Of a stretch of DNA of 64,000 nt, positions 38,258 to 47,715 are shown in pieces. The stretch is from assembly GCF_013374115.1 (NCBI RefSeq), contig NZ_AP022673.1, positions 710,501-774,500 on the forward strand. Reading direction: 5' to 3'. Origin of the DNA: Sphingomonas sp. HMP9. Lineage in GTDB: Bacteria > Pseudomonadota > Alphaproteobacteria > Sphingomonadales > Sphingomonadaceae. The first letter of the stretch is position 1. Each line of letters begins with the position of its first letter. The notes under the pieces were generated by a model, which did not search any database, was not told the DNA's origin, and saw only the letters and a list, made by a program, of their open reading frames with translations. A program made the position numbers and the translations under genes.

Positions 38258-39592
38258 ATGATTGGCTTATTCGGTCCCCTAATATCGGCAAAACGCTGGA
38301 CGCCGTCGCGGTATAGGGCGTTGCTGCGCGCGCGCGGACCGCGATCGACGCAGTTTCGGACGCGTGTCGCGATCCTCACGGGCGCGATCCTCGTGGGCAT
38401 CGTGGCGACGCTGTTCGCGGAGGCGGCCGACTGGGCCGGCATGGTGTTCAGCCACTTTGCAACGACATGGCACTGGATACCGCTCGTCACCACGCCGCTG
38501 ACCTTCATGGGACTGGTGTGGATGACCCGTCGCTATGCGCCGCTCGCGCGGGGATCCGGTATCCCGCAGGTCATCGCGGCTCAGGCCAATCCCAACGACG
38601 CCACTCGGACTCTCATTTCGGTCCGGACGGTCGCGGCCAAGGCGGTGCTGACGATCGGTGCGGTATTGAGCGGCGCATCGGTCGGCCGGGAAGGCCCGAC
38701 CGTCCAGCTGGCAGCGGCCGTCATGGGCGTCACGCACCGGCTCGTCCGCGTGCCGTTGCGCGGCGGGGTCGTCATCGCCGGCGGTGCGGCGGGCGTGGCG
38801 GCCGCGTTCAACACGCCGCTGGCCGGCCTGCTGTTCGCGATCGAGGAGCTCGCCTCCGCCTATGAGCAGCGCGTCACGCTGCTCGTCCTCGCCGCGATCG
38901 TCATCGCCGGGATGGTCGCCCAGTCGGTGCAGGGCGACTATATCTATTTCGGCGCGATCGGCGCGCACATGCCGCTGCTGTCAGCGCTGGTGGTCGCGCC
39001 GGTCGCCGGCATCGCCGGCGGCATGTCGGGGGGACTCTTCTCGCGGATAGTGTTGAGCATGGCGGTGAGCCGCAACCGGCTGACGGATTGGACGCGGGCG
39101 CATCCCGTCGCGTTCGCCGGCATGTGCGGCGGCGTGGTCGCGGTGCTCGGCGTCGCGACCGGACTGACATGGGGAACCGGCTACGCGTCGGCGCGCGCCA
39201 TGATCGTCGGCGTGGATGCACCGCTCTGGTTCGGGCCTGCCAAGCTGATCGCGACGGCCGCGACGGCGATCGCCGGCCTGCCGGGCGGGATCTTCGCACC
39301 GTCTCTCGCGGTCGGTGCCGGCGTCGGCAATCTGCTCCGCGAGATATTCCCCGGCGAGCCCGCCAGCGCGATCGTGATCCTCGGCATGGTGGCCTATTTC
39401 GCCGGCGTCGTCCGCGCGCCGCTCACCGCGGTCATCATCCTGTCCGAAACTACCGCCAGCCGCGGCCTGATGCTGCCGATGTTCGCGACCGCCTTCATCG
39501 CCGATGCCGCCAGCCAGTGGGTATGCCGCGAAAAGCTGTACCACGGTCTGTCGAAGACCTTCGCAATGACGGCGACGCCGCGATCCCGCTGA
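38258..39592 (+). CDS. ClC-family chloride channel or H+/Cl- exchanger
   Basis: A 444-residue inner-membrane protein with the three ClC signatures: GSGIPQ (99-104), GREGPTVQ (143-150) with gating Glu145, and GGIFAPSLAVGAG further on. The external glutamate suggests either a gated channel or an exchanger; the internal proton glutamate was not assigned. It has no C-terminal CBS domain. Start ATG 38258 follows a weak purine stretch. It diverges from the metal efflux operon across a 230-bp spacer that should contain both promoters, and converges with the GH144-like gene. Confidence 0.94.
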   Translation: MIGLFGPLISAKRWTPSRYRALLRARGPRSTQFRTRVAILTGAILVGIVATLFAEAADWAGMVFSHFATTWHWIPLVTTPLTFMGLVWMTRRYAPLARGSGIPQVIAAQANPNDATRTLISVRTVAAKAVLTIGAVLSGASVGREGPTVQLAAAVMGVTHRLVRVPLRGGVVIAGGAAGVAAAFNTPLAGLLFAIEELASAYEQRVTLLVLAAIVIAGMVAQSVQGDYIYFGAIGAHMPLLSALVVAPVAGIAGGMSGGLFSRIVLSMAVSRNRLTDWTRAHPVAFAGMCGGVVAVLGVATGLTWGTGYASARAMIVGVDAPLWFGPAKLIATAATAIAGLPGGIFAPSLAVGAGVGNLLREIFPGEPASAIVILGMVAYFAGVVRAPLTAVIILSETTASRGLMLPMFATAFIADAASQWVCREKLYHGLSKTFAMTATPRSR

Positions 39593-39620
39593 ACGCCACG
39601 ACGTTCGTACCCGTGCTGCG

Positions 39621-41066
39621 TCACCCCAGCCAGCCACCGGTAAAGCCCGCGCGCTGCAGACCGCGGCGGATATGCGGGTTGCGCCGCATCGTCGACCACA
39701 CCAGCCCGGTCCGCCAGTTCTCCATCATCACGACGATCGCACCCTGGTCGATGCCGAGGTAATCGCCGTCGACCCAGCCCATGTTCGGATCGATGCTGCC
39801 ATGCTTCAACGGTCCCGGCGCGGCGGTCAGCGTCGGGTTGAAGGAATCGAGAAAGCCGTATTTGCCGTAGATCTGCGTGCCGTACCGACCATGCATCGTC
39901 GCGATCGCGCGGCGTGCCAGTTCCGGCTCGAACGCGATCGACGCTGCCGCCGCGGTCGGTGCGAGCGTGCCATCGTCGCGATCGTCCGGCCCCCGCGCGG
40001 AATAGCTGAAGAATTCGCGTTTGCGCCCGCCAAGGTCGACCGTGAAGTCGCCCGGACCGTCGCACGCGGTCAACCCCCAGACATCGGAACCATACCCCGT
40101 CCACCCGCCCGGATTGGCGATCGCATACGCGCGTTGCGCGCGCACCGCCCGGCGGCTGTTCTCGAAATAATCGATACCCTTCTTGGCCATATATCGGTCG
40201 CGGATGCCGCGAAAATCGATCCAGCAATGGCTGTATTGATGCACGAACAGCGGCGCGAAATGAACGTGCGGCTCACCCCAGCGATCGGTCCACTGCGCAT
40301 CGAAGCGATCCGTCCACGCGTCCCATGTCTCCGGCGGCAACGCATGCGTCGGCGATCCCAGCGCCAGCACGTACAGCAGCAGCGCTTCGTTATAGATGTT
40401 CCAGTCATGCGCGATGAACCCGCTTTCGGGATGCCAGCCCATCGACATGAACGGCGTGCGTGGCACGATCCAGTTCCAGTCGATCGCCGCATAAAGCTGG
40501 TTGGCGAGTGCCCGGATCCTGACTTCCCCGGGGTGTTCGGAATCGAACCAGCTCTGCGCGAACAGCACGCCGCCGATCAGCAGCGCGGTGTCGATCGTCG
40601 ACAGCTCCGCGCGCGCGAACCGGTGCCCCCTGGTCGTGCCGAGGAAATGGTAGAACAGCCCCCTATAGCCGCTGTCATCGCTCTTGCTGTCGCCCTGCGG
40701 CGCGGTTGCGAAGAACTCCAGCGTGGCGAGCGTGCGCGTCCGTGCCTCGTCGCGCGTGATCCATCCGTTGACCACGCCGATCGGATAGGCGGTGAGCGCG
40801 AACCCGACCGCGGCGATCGATGCGAACGACGGCGTCGGCCAGCGATCCGGCGCCAATCCGGTCGCCGGGTCCGTCGTTTCCCAAAAGAACCGGAAACTGC
40901 GCTGGTGAAGGTCGCCGAGCAGCGCGGTCGGCATCGCCGTGCCGGTCGCCGTACCGGTTGTGCTGGCATCGCCCCCGAGCCGGGTGGCGGACGGCATGGC
41001 ACAGCCGGCCATAAGTCCTGCCAGACCCAACGACGTGTGGCCCAGCATCTGCCTGCGATCGATCAT
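39621..41066 (-). CDS. Glycoamylase-domain (GH144-like) lipoprotein, Tat-exported
   Basis: A 481-residue protein of the glycoamylase domain family, whose characterised stand-alone members are endo-beta-1,2-glucanases (GH144); the domain also occurs in cyclic beta-1,2-glucan synthases. The N terminus has a twin-arginine motif (DRRQMLG) and a lipobox LMAGC, so it is probably a Tat-exported lipoprotein. Domain features include LLGDLHQRSFRFFWETTDPATGLAPDR, SIAAVGFALTAYPIG, HPESGFIAHDWNIYNE, FVHQYSHCWIDFRGI, SLAPTAA-like TLAPTAAAASI and GWVDGDYLGIDQGAIVVMMEN. ATG 41066 has GAAGGACG upstream. It follows the TBDR by 70 bp. Confidence 0.88.
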   Translation of the reverse strand: MIDRRQMLGHTSLGLAGLMAGCAMPSATRLGGDASTTGTATGTAMPTALLGDLHQRSFRFFWETTDPATGLAPDRWPTPSFASIAAVGFALTAYPIGVVNGWITRDEARTRTLATLEFFATAPQGDSKSDDSGYRGLFYHFLGTTRGHRFARAELSTIDTALLIGGVLFAQSWFDSEHPGEVRIRALANQLYAAIDWNWIVPRTPFMSMGWHPESGFIAHDWNIYNEALLLYVLALGSPTHALPPETWDAWTDRFDAQWTDRWGEPHVHFAPLFVHQYSHCWIDFRGIRDRYMAKKGIDYFENSRRAVRAQRAYAIANPGGWTGYGSDVWGLTACDGPGDFTVDLGGRKREFFSYSARGPDDRDDGTLAPTAAAASIAFEPELARRAIATMHGRYGTQIYGKYGFLDSFNPTLTAAPGPLKHGSIDPNMGWVDGDYLGIDQGAIVVMMENWRTGLVWSTMRRNPHIRRGLQRAGFTGGWLG

Positions 41067-41101
41067 GACGTCCTTCGGTTACAGATAAGCAAGGGTAGAG
41101 G

Positions 41102-41126
41102 CGGGACGCAGCGACGCCGCGTCCCG
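41102..41126 (-). other. Intercistronic hairpin between frameshifted TBDR and GH144-like gene
   Basis: An 8-bp perfect stem (CGGGACGC / GCGTCCCG) with a 9-nt loop lies 10 bp after the TBDR stop on the transcript. No U-run follows, so it resembles the hairpin behind the starch TBDR at 23079-23100 rather than a terminator. Confidence 0.5.
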
Positions 41127-41136
41127 AAGGCATGGT

Positions 41137-44100
41137 CTAGAACGAGAAGCCCGCCGACAGCTTGATGGTACGCGGCGCGTTGCCGCCCGTGCTGTACGTC
41201 GATCGCTGGCCGTAATTCGGATCGATCGGGCTGTTGTTGAAGTCGGTGTAGTTGCGGTCGTTCATCACGTTCAGGATATCGAGCCGCATGCGGATCTTGG
41301 TCTGATCGGTGATGAAGCCGAGCGGGACATATTTGGTGAACGCGAAGTCCAGCTGGCGGCGACCCCAGAGATCGCCCAGGCTATCCGCTTGCCGCCCGAC
41401 CAGCGTCCGCGAGAACGGATCCGAATTGTCGATGAACGCCTTCAGATAGCTTGGCGACTCGATCTGGAACTTGGACGAGATCGTCACGCCGATCGGCGTA
41501 TCGACGCTGCCCGCGATTACGAACCGGTGACGCGGCACGCCCGACGACCGCAACGTCGGATAATCCGAGATCTGCGCATAATCGAGCGCATAGGTTTCGC
41601 CGAACTGCCGGTTCTCGTCCGCCTGCGTGTAGGTGTAGGTTGCGTCGATGCTCCACGGCGAGGCCGCCGAATAGGTCTTGGTCAGCTTGAAATAGACCGC
41701 ATCCGAATTGGTCTTCAGGCCATTGGTGCCGAGGATGATCGAGCCATAGCCGTTCGGCGAATAGGTGAACGGGGATTGCGGGACGTCCGACACGCTCGCG
41801 GGATCGTTGAAGAAGAAGCTGCCGTCCGGGCGGCGATTGCCCAGCAGGAACGCGAACCCGTCGTTGCTTGCGATATGCGTGAAACCGACCTCCAGTTCGA
41901 CCGGCGAGAAGCGACCGCGAAGGCCGAGGCTGAACTGGTCCGCATAGGGCAGCTTCAGATCGTTGTTCATCATGACGATGGCACGCCCGCCGCCCGCGGC
42001 CGAGCTCGTGAGTTGCTGGCGTCCGGCGTCGGTCAGATAGACTGGGTTCCAGGCGATGCAGGTCTGGCTCGGCACGCAGGGGTTGAGCGAGTCGTTGCCG
42101 ATGAAGTTGAACGTGCGCACCTGGTACGCGCCCTGGCTGACCTCCTGCTGGAGGAAGTCGAACTGGTTGCGATCGTACGACGGCCATAGCCCCCGAACAG
42201 CGAGAAGCGGCCTGCCTCGTCGAAGCGATAGGTGAAACCCAGCCGCGGCTGCCACGCACCCTTGAACGCCTTCCGGTTGTTCCCGGTCGAGATATAGTCG
42301 GTGATGTCGTAGTCGGCGCCTCTGAGATTGGTATAGTTGGCGGGCGACACCGCGGCGACGATCTCCGGCGCCGTGGCATAGTCCAGATACGCCGGCGTCC
42401 GCTCGTAATCCCAGCGCAGGCCGAGGTTGAGCGTCAGGTGGCTGGTGACGTCCCAATCGTCCTGCGCGTAGAACCCGATCTGGAAATTGTTCGACCGGAC
42501 GCTTGGACTGCCCGACGCACCCGGCGCACCGAACTCGAGTTTATAGGGCAACGCATCGTTGAACGCGACGCCTGGGATCGCGTTGACGTCATAGGTGTAT
42601 TGCGGGTTGGTGAGGTTCTGCTCGAGCGTGTTGAGCTTGACCCATTTGGCCTTGGCACCGACCTTGAACGTGTGCCCTTGCAGGCCGGTGAAGGTGAAAT
42701 CGTCCTGGACGGTCCAGCCCCTCTGACCCTTGGTCTGGAAATTGCCGCCCGCGCCCGCGCGGAGCAGGTCGGTGCGCTGCGTGCCCGTGCCGATCCGCTG
42801 CGTCGCCTGGAAGAACTGCGTGATCCCGTCGGTCGAGGGCCTTGGCGAGAAGACCACGTCCTCATAGGACACACGCGCGTCGTTGATCCACTTCTCGCCG
42901 GTATGCTGCCAACGGAGCAGGCCGCGCTTGTCGACAACCTTGTTCAGCGTCGATGTGCTCGCGGCGTTGATGCCGGTCGCGTTCTGCAGCCCGGATTCGT
43001 TGCGATACTTGCCCGACAGTTCGATCAGGTCGTTGTCGGTCGGCACGATATCGATCTTGCCGAAATACAGGTCTTCCTTGAACCGCTGCGCGAACGTGCC
43101 GAAATTAGCCTGATATTGCTGTGGGATCGACGAGATCGGATAGCCGTTCTCCGGCCGTACGTCGTACGGGCTGGAGATGCGCTTGCCTTCGTAGGTGGCG
43201 AAGAAGTGTGCCTTGTCCTTGATGATCGGGCCGCCCAGCGCCGCACCGAACTGCTTGTTGCTGGTATCGACCTTGGAGATCACGGTCGGGAAGATTTCGC
43301 TCGGCCGACGATCGCGCAGGTTCTGGTTGGTGAAATCGTAGAAGCCCTCGCCGTGGAACTGGTTGGTCCCCGACTTGGTCACCGCGGTGATCGCGACGGA
43401 GCTGACCTGGTCGAACTCCGCCTTGTAGTTCGACGACAGCACCTGATACTCACCGATGCCGAGCTGCGGGAACGGGTTGCCGGGCGACGAATCCTGGCCG
43501 GTGATGCCGTTCTTGAGAACGTAATCCTTCTGGCTCACGCCATCGATGAAGACGTTGACGGTGCGGCTGTCCTGGCCACCGCCCTGGATCCGCGAAGCGC
43601 CGCTGGCATCCTCGATGAACCGCACACCCGGCGCCAGATCGGCGAAGGCGAGGAAGTTGCGGTTGTTCTGCGGCAGTTGCTCGATCAGCCGCGACGAGAT
43701 GACGCTGCCGACCTGGCCGCCGGCGAGCGAGCGGATGCGATTGCCGGTGACGACGATCTCGTCACCGGTTTCGGCGGTGCCTCCAGCGGGCGCTTCGGCG
43801 GTACCGGCGGGCGCCGCCGGTGCGGCAGCGGCGGAGAGATCGAGGTCGAGCCCGGCGACCTGACCAACGCGCAGCGTGAACGCGTCCGAATTGCGCGTCC
43901 CGCTGCGTTGCTTGATCTCGAGGCGATAGGTGCCCGCGCGCAACGAGGCGAAATTATAGGCTCCACCGGTCTCAGCAGGCACGGGGCGACGCAACCCGGT
44001 CGCGATCTCGACCGCGGTTACTTCGACGACCGGATTGTCGGCGGGCGCGGTGATCGTGCCGCGCAAGGACGCCTGGCCGACCTGCGCCGTCGCCGGTGTC

Positions 44101-44171
44101 GGCGCCAGCAGGAGCCCGCTCGACAGTGCCGTCAGCGAGACGAGCGCGGCGCGCAACATCATCGTGTTCAT
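41137..44171 (-). pseudogene. Oar-like TonB-dependent receptor with a single-base frameshift
   Basis: An outer-membrane receptor of about 1011 residues if repaired. ATG 44171 overlaps the LacI stop (ATGA) and opens a signal peptide ending TPATAQ. A carboxypeptidase-regulatory-like beta-sandwich follows (GQASLRGTITAPADNP to TYRLEIKQRSG), then a plug starting GDEIVVTGNRI. The first frame runs through RFSLFGGYGR and then turns into Ser/Arg-rich nonsense. The barrel resumes in the neighbouring frame as SYDRNQFDFLQQEVSQGAYQ and ends at KLSAGFSF. The break is at 42180/42181; one missing base accounts for it. It may be a real mutation or a sequence error. Confidence 0.85.
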
Positions 44172-45232
44172 GGTAGTTCCCCTGTTCCCGATTGTTCGGG
44201 TTTTTCGTAATTGGCTGAAAGAGTCTGATCGTGGCGACCGCGGAGCGCCGGGCCGGTGGATTCGCGCACCATGACGATCGGTACGCGCTGTTCGACGCCG
44301 CCATCGTCGTCGCCGGCGATCGCCTTCACCAGCCGCGCCACCGCGCTGGCACCGAAGCTGGCGATATCGATGCTCGCCGACGTCAGCGATGGCGTGATCA
44401 ACCGGGTCAGCGGGATATCGTCGAAGCCGCAGATCGCGATCCGGTCCGGCACGACGATGCCGGCGCGCTTGAGCGTCATCATTGCACCGATTGCCATCAT
44501 GTCGTTGGCGGCGAAGATCGCGTCGACGTCTGCGTCCTCTTCGATCAGCATCGCGGCGGCGGCGGCGCCCGAAGGCTCCTTGAAGTCGCCGGCCATCACA
44601 CGCAGCGGCAACCCGGCGCGCGCGCACGCCTCCTGCGCGCCGCGCAGGCGCTCGTCGGCATCGATGTTGCCCGCAGGCCCGGAGATATGGACCAGCCGCC
44701 GCCGGCCGGTGGCGATCAGATGCTCGACCAGCGCCGCCGCGCCCGCGCCATTGTCGATCCGTAATTCGGTGCGCCCCGAATGCCCCGGCGCGCAATTGAC
44801 CAGCACCGCAGGCATGCCACGCGGCAGGTGCGCCAGCAGGTCGTCCGCCGACACCTGCGGCGCCATCACCACCAGCCCGTCGACCCGACCGCGCATCGCG
44901 TGCAGCGCCGCGACGCCGCGCTGCGCATCGCCGTGCATCACCATCATCATGCAATAGAGCCCGCGCTCGGACGCCTCGCGGTCCATGCCGCGCAACAGCT
45001 CGGAGAAGAATTCACCGTGCAGGTCGGGCACCACGACGCCGATCATCCCCGACTTCGCCGAACTCAGATGGCGCGCCGCGGCGTGGGGGACATAGCCGAG
45101 CTTCGCGGCGACGCTCTCGATGAGCTCGCGCACTTCGGGCCTCACGTTGCTGTGTCCGTTCAGCGCGCGCGACACCGTCGCCACCGACACCGCGGCCTCG
45201 CGGGCGATATCACGGACTGTGGCGTGCGGCAT
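44168..45232 (-). CDS. LacI-family transcriptional regulator of the beta-glucan-type locus
   Basis: A 354-residue repressor: helix-turn-helix VRDIAREAAVSVATVSRALNG, hinge RELIESVAAKLGYVPHAAARHL, and a full effector domain (GVVVPDLHGEFFSELLRG; RRRLVHISGP; AIFAANDMMAIGAMMTL; IAICGFDDIPLTRLITPSLTS). It overlaps the TBDR start by ATGA, so regulator, TBDR and GH144-like gene are one leftward unit. A perfect LacI-type palindrome lies 59 bp upstream of its start, facing the GH3 gene too, suggesting autoregulation and control of both directions. Confidence 0.95.
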   Translation of the reverse strand: MPHATVRDIAREAAVSVATVSRALNGHSNVRPEVRELIESVAAKLGYVPHAAARHLSSAKSGMIGVVVPDLHGEFFSELLRGMDREASERGLYCMMMVMHGDAQRGVAALHAMRGRVDGLVVMAPQVSADDLLAHLPRGMPAVLVNCAPGHSGRTELRIDNGAGAAALVEHLIATGRRRLVHISGPAGNIDADERLRGAQEACARAGLPLRVMAGDFKEPSGAAAAAMLIEEDADVDAIFAANDMMAIGAMMTLKRAGIVVPDRIAICGFDDIPLTRLITPSLTSASIDIASFGASAVARLVKAIAGDDDGGVEQRVPIVMVRESTGPALRGRHDQTLSANYEKPEQSGTGELP

Positions 45233-45290
45233 GAAGCGTCGATATCCCCTCTGGCATCGGTCCGCAGGTTGCGACCGACATCTGCTCTTG

Positions 45291-45306
45291 ATGTAACCGG
45301 TTACAT
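45291..45306. promoter_or_regulatory. Perfect 16-bp LacI-type operator
   Basis: ATGTAACCGGTTACAT is a perfect palindrome with a central CG and the TAACCGGTTA core that is common for LacI-family regulators. It lies between the divergent LacI gene (start 45232) and the GH3 gene (start 45397), so one bound repressor could act on both promoters. Confidence 0.75.
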
Positions 45307-45396
45307 GATCCAGAAGCAGGGATCAAGAACCTTGCGACGATCGTCTTTCCGGTGTCTGCCGGAGCGATCGCGACAGGCACGGACAGGGGTGAGCGG

Positions 45397-47715
45397 ATGA
45401 TGGCGGCAGTGAATTCTCGAGCGATTTCAACGGCGATGACTCGGCGGGCAATGATGATGGGCGCCGCCGCGATGACGGCGTGGGCGGCCAGCCCTGCGCG
45501 CGCGCTCCTTCGGCAGGCAGGTGGTGAAGCGACCGCGCTGCCCGCCTCGGTCGAGGCATTGATCGGCCAGATGACCGTCGCCGAAAAGGCCGGCCAGCTG
45601 ACGCTGATGGCTGCGGCCTGGGCTGGTGGTGCGGCGACCTCGCTCAACCCGGCGGGCGGGTCCGCAAGCTTCGACGGACAACTCGCGGACGTTCGGGCGG
45701 GGCGGCTCGGCGGAGTGTTCAACGGCAACGGCGCGGTCATGGCGCAGCGGATGCAGACGACCGCGATGCGCCAGTCCCGGCTGAAGATCCCGCTGCTGTT
45801 CGCCGCCGACGTCATCCACGGCCTGCGCACCGTATTCCCGGTACCGCTCGCCGAAGCCGCAAGCTTCGATCCGGAACTTGCGCGGCGGACTGCGCGGGCG
45901 GCGGCCGCCGAGGCGGCCGCATCCGGCATCGACTGGACCTTCGCACCGATGGTCGACATCGCCCATGACGCGCGCTGGGGCCGGGGGGTCGAGGGCGCAG
46001 GCGAGGATGTCCTGCTCGGCAAATTGATGGCAGCCGCCCGCGTGCGCGGCTTCCAGGGCGAGCGCGGGCTCGCGGCCCCCGATGCGGTCGCCTCCTGCGC
46101 CAAGCATTTCGCCGCCTATGGCGCGGCCGAGGCGGGGCTCGACTATAACGCGGTCGATATCTCCGAGCGCACGTTGCGCGAGACGTATTTCCCGCCCTTC
46201 CAGTCGGCCTTCGCGGCGGGCTCGCCAACCGTGATGGCATCGTTCAACGAGATCAACGGCGTCCCCGCCACCGCCAATCCCTGGCTGCTCACCGACGTGC
46301 TGCGCCGCGAATGGGGCTTCGGTGGGCTGGTCGTGTCCGATTACACCGGCGACGAGGAACTGATCGCACACGGGTTTGCAGCCGATGCCCGAGAGGCAAC
46401 CAAGCTCGCCTTCATGGCCGGCGTCGACATGAGCATGCAGAGCGGGTTCTACCTGAAGCATCTGCCCGATCTCGTCGCGTCCGGTGACGTTCCGGTGGCC
46501 CGGCTCGACGAGGCCGTTCGCCGCGTCCTCGCGCTGAAGGTGCAGCTGGGACTGTTCGACGACCCGTTCCGCCGGATCGACCCCCGTCGCGAAAAGACCC
46601 GAATTCGTACCCGCGCGAGCCTTGCGCTCGCGCGCGAGGCCGGCGCGAAATCGATCGTCCTTCTCAAGAACGACGGCGGCGTCCTGCCGCTGCCGCGCGC
46701 CGGCAAGCGGATCGCGCTGATTGGTCCGTTCGCGGCCGGACAGCATGACCTGATCGGTCCCTGGAACGTCTACGGCACCGACGCCGAGGCGGTCGATCTC
46801 GCAACCGGCATTCGCGCAACGGTCGCCGATCCGTCGCTGGTGAGCGTTGCGCTAGGCTCGGGCGTGGACGATCCACTGACCGGCGGCATTCCCGCGGCCG
46901 TCGCTGCCGCGCAAGCCGCCGACGTCGTTCTGCTCGCGATCGGCGAAAGCCAGCGCATGTCGGGTGAGGCACAGTCGCGCGTCGACATCGTCATCCCGCC
47001 CGCGCAGATGGCGCTGGTCGATGCGCTCGCGGCAACTGGCAAGCCGATCGTCGTCCTGCTCCGCACAGGCCGCGCCTTGGCGCTCGGCGGCGCCATGCTC
47101 GACGTCCCCGCGATCATGGTCACCTGGTTCCTCGGCTCGCAGGACGGGTTGGCGATCGCCGACGTGGTGTTCGGCAAGACCGGTCCGTCCGCGCGCCTGC
47201 CGGTGTCGTTCCCGCATGCGACCGGGCAGGAGCCCTATCATTATGACCACAAGAGCACCGGCCGCGCCAACCCGCCGGGGCCGTTGATGGAGTACAAGGC
47301 GCATTACCGCGAGTTCGCCAACGACGCGCTGTTCGCGTTCGGCCATGGTCTCACCTATGGCGCGATAAACTATGCAGCGCTCGACCTCGGCACCGGAAGC
47401 TTGGCGAGCGACGGCGTGCTCACCGTCCGCGCGACGATCGCCAACACCGGCACGCGAGCGGCGGAGGAAGTGGTCCAGCTCTACATCCGCGATCTCGCCG
47501 CCAGCATCACCCGGCCGGTGCGCGAACTGAAGGCGTTCCGGAAAATCGCGCTTAAACCCGGCGAGCGGCAAATCGTGTCCTTTACGCTCCGCCGCAGCGA
47601 CCTCACCTTCATCGGCCGCGACCTCAAGCCGACCGTCGAGCCGGGCCGGTTCCAGCTCTGGGTCGCCCCTTCGGCGCAGGCCGAAGGCGTCTCGGGCGAA
47701 TTCACGCTCGTCTGA
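45397..47715 (+). CDS. GH3 beta-glucosidase, exported (Tat-like signal)
   Basis: A 772-residue glycoside hydrolase family 3 enzyme releasing glucose from beta-linked oligosaccharides. ATG 45397 follows AGGGGTGAG. The leader MTRRAMMMGAAAMTAWAASPARA inside the first ~40 residues looks like a twin-arginine signal, so the site of action is the periplasm. Family features are LIGQMTVAEKAGQL, PLLFAADVIHGLRTVFP, CAKHFAAYGAAEAGLDYN, nucleophile Asp in GGLVVSDYTGDEELI, and the C-terminal sandwich and fibronectin-like domain (NTGTRAAEEVVQLYIRD). Its 3' end overlaps the convergent transporter gene by 14 bp. Confidence 0.95.
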   Translation: MMAAVNSRAISTAMTRRAMMMGAAAMTAWAASPARALLRQAGGEATALPASVEALIGQMTVAEKAGQLTLMAAAWAGGAATSLNPAGGSASFDGQLADVRAGRLGGVFNGNGAVMAQRMQTTAMRQSRLKIPLLFAADVIHGLRTVFPVPLAEAASFDPELARRTARAAAAEAAASGIDWTFAPMVDIAHDARWGRGVEGAGEDVLLGKLMAAARVRGFQGERGLAAPDAVASCAKHFAAYGAAEAGLDYNAVDISERTLRETYFPPFQSAFAAGSPTVMASFNEINGVPATANPWLLTDVLRREWGFGGLVVSDYTGDEELIAHGFAADAREATKLAFMAGVDMSMQSGFYLKHLPDLVASGDVPVARLDEAVRRVLALKVQLGLFDDPFRRIDPRREKTRIRTRASLALAREAGAKSIVLLKNDGGVLPLPRAGKRIALIGPFAAGQHDLIGPWNVYGTDAEAVDLATGIRATVADPSLVSVALGSGVDDPLTGGIPAAVAAAQAADVVLLAIGESQRMSGEAQSRVDIVIPPAQMALVDALAATGKPIVVLLRTGRALALGGAMLDVPAIMVTWFLGSQDGLAIADVVFGKTGPSARLPVSFPHATGQEPYHYDHKSTGRANPPGPLMEYKAHYREFANDALFAFGHGLTYGAINYAALDLGTGSLASDGVLTVRATIANTGTRAAEEVVQLYIRDLAASITRPVRELKAFRKIALKPGERQIVSFTLRRSDLTFIGRDLKPTVEPGRFQLWVAPSAQAEGVSGEFTLV

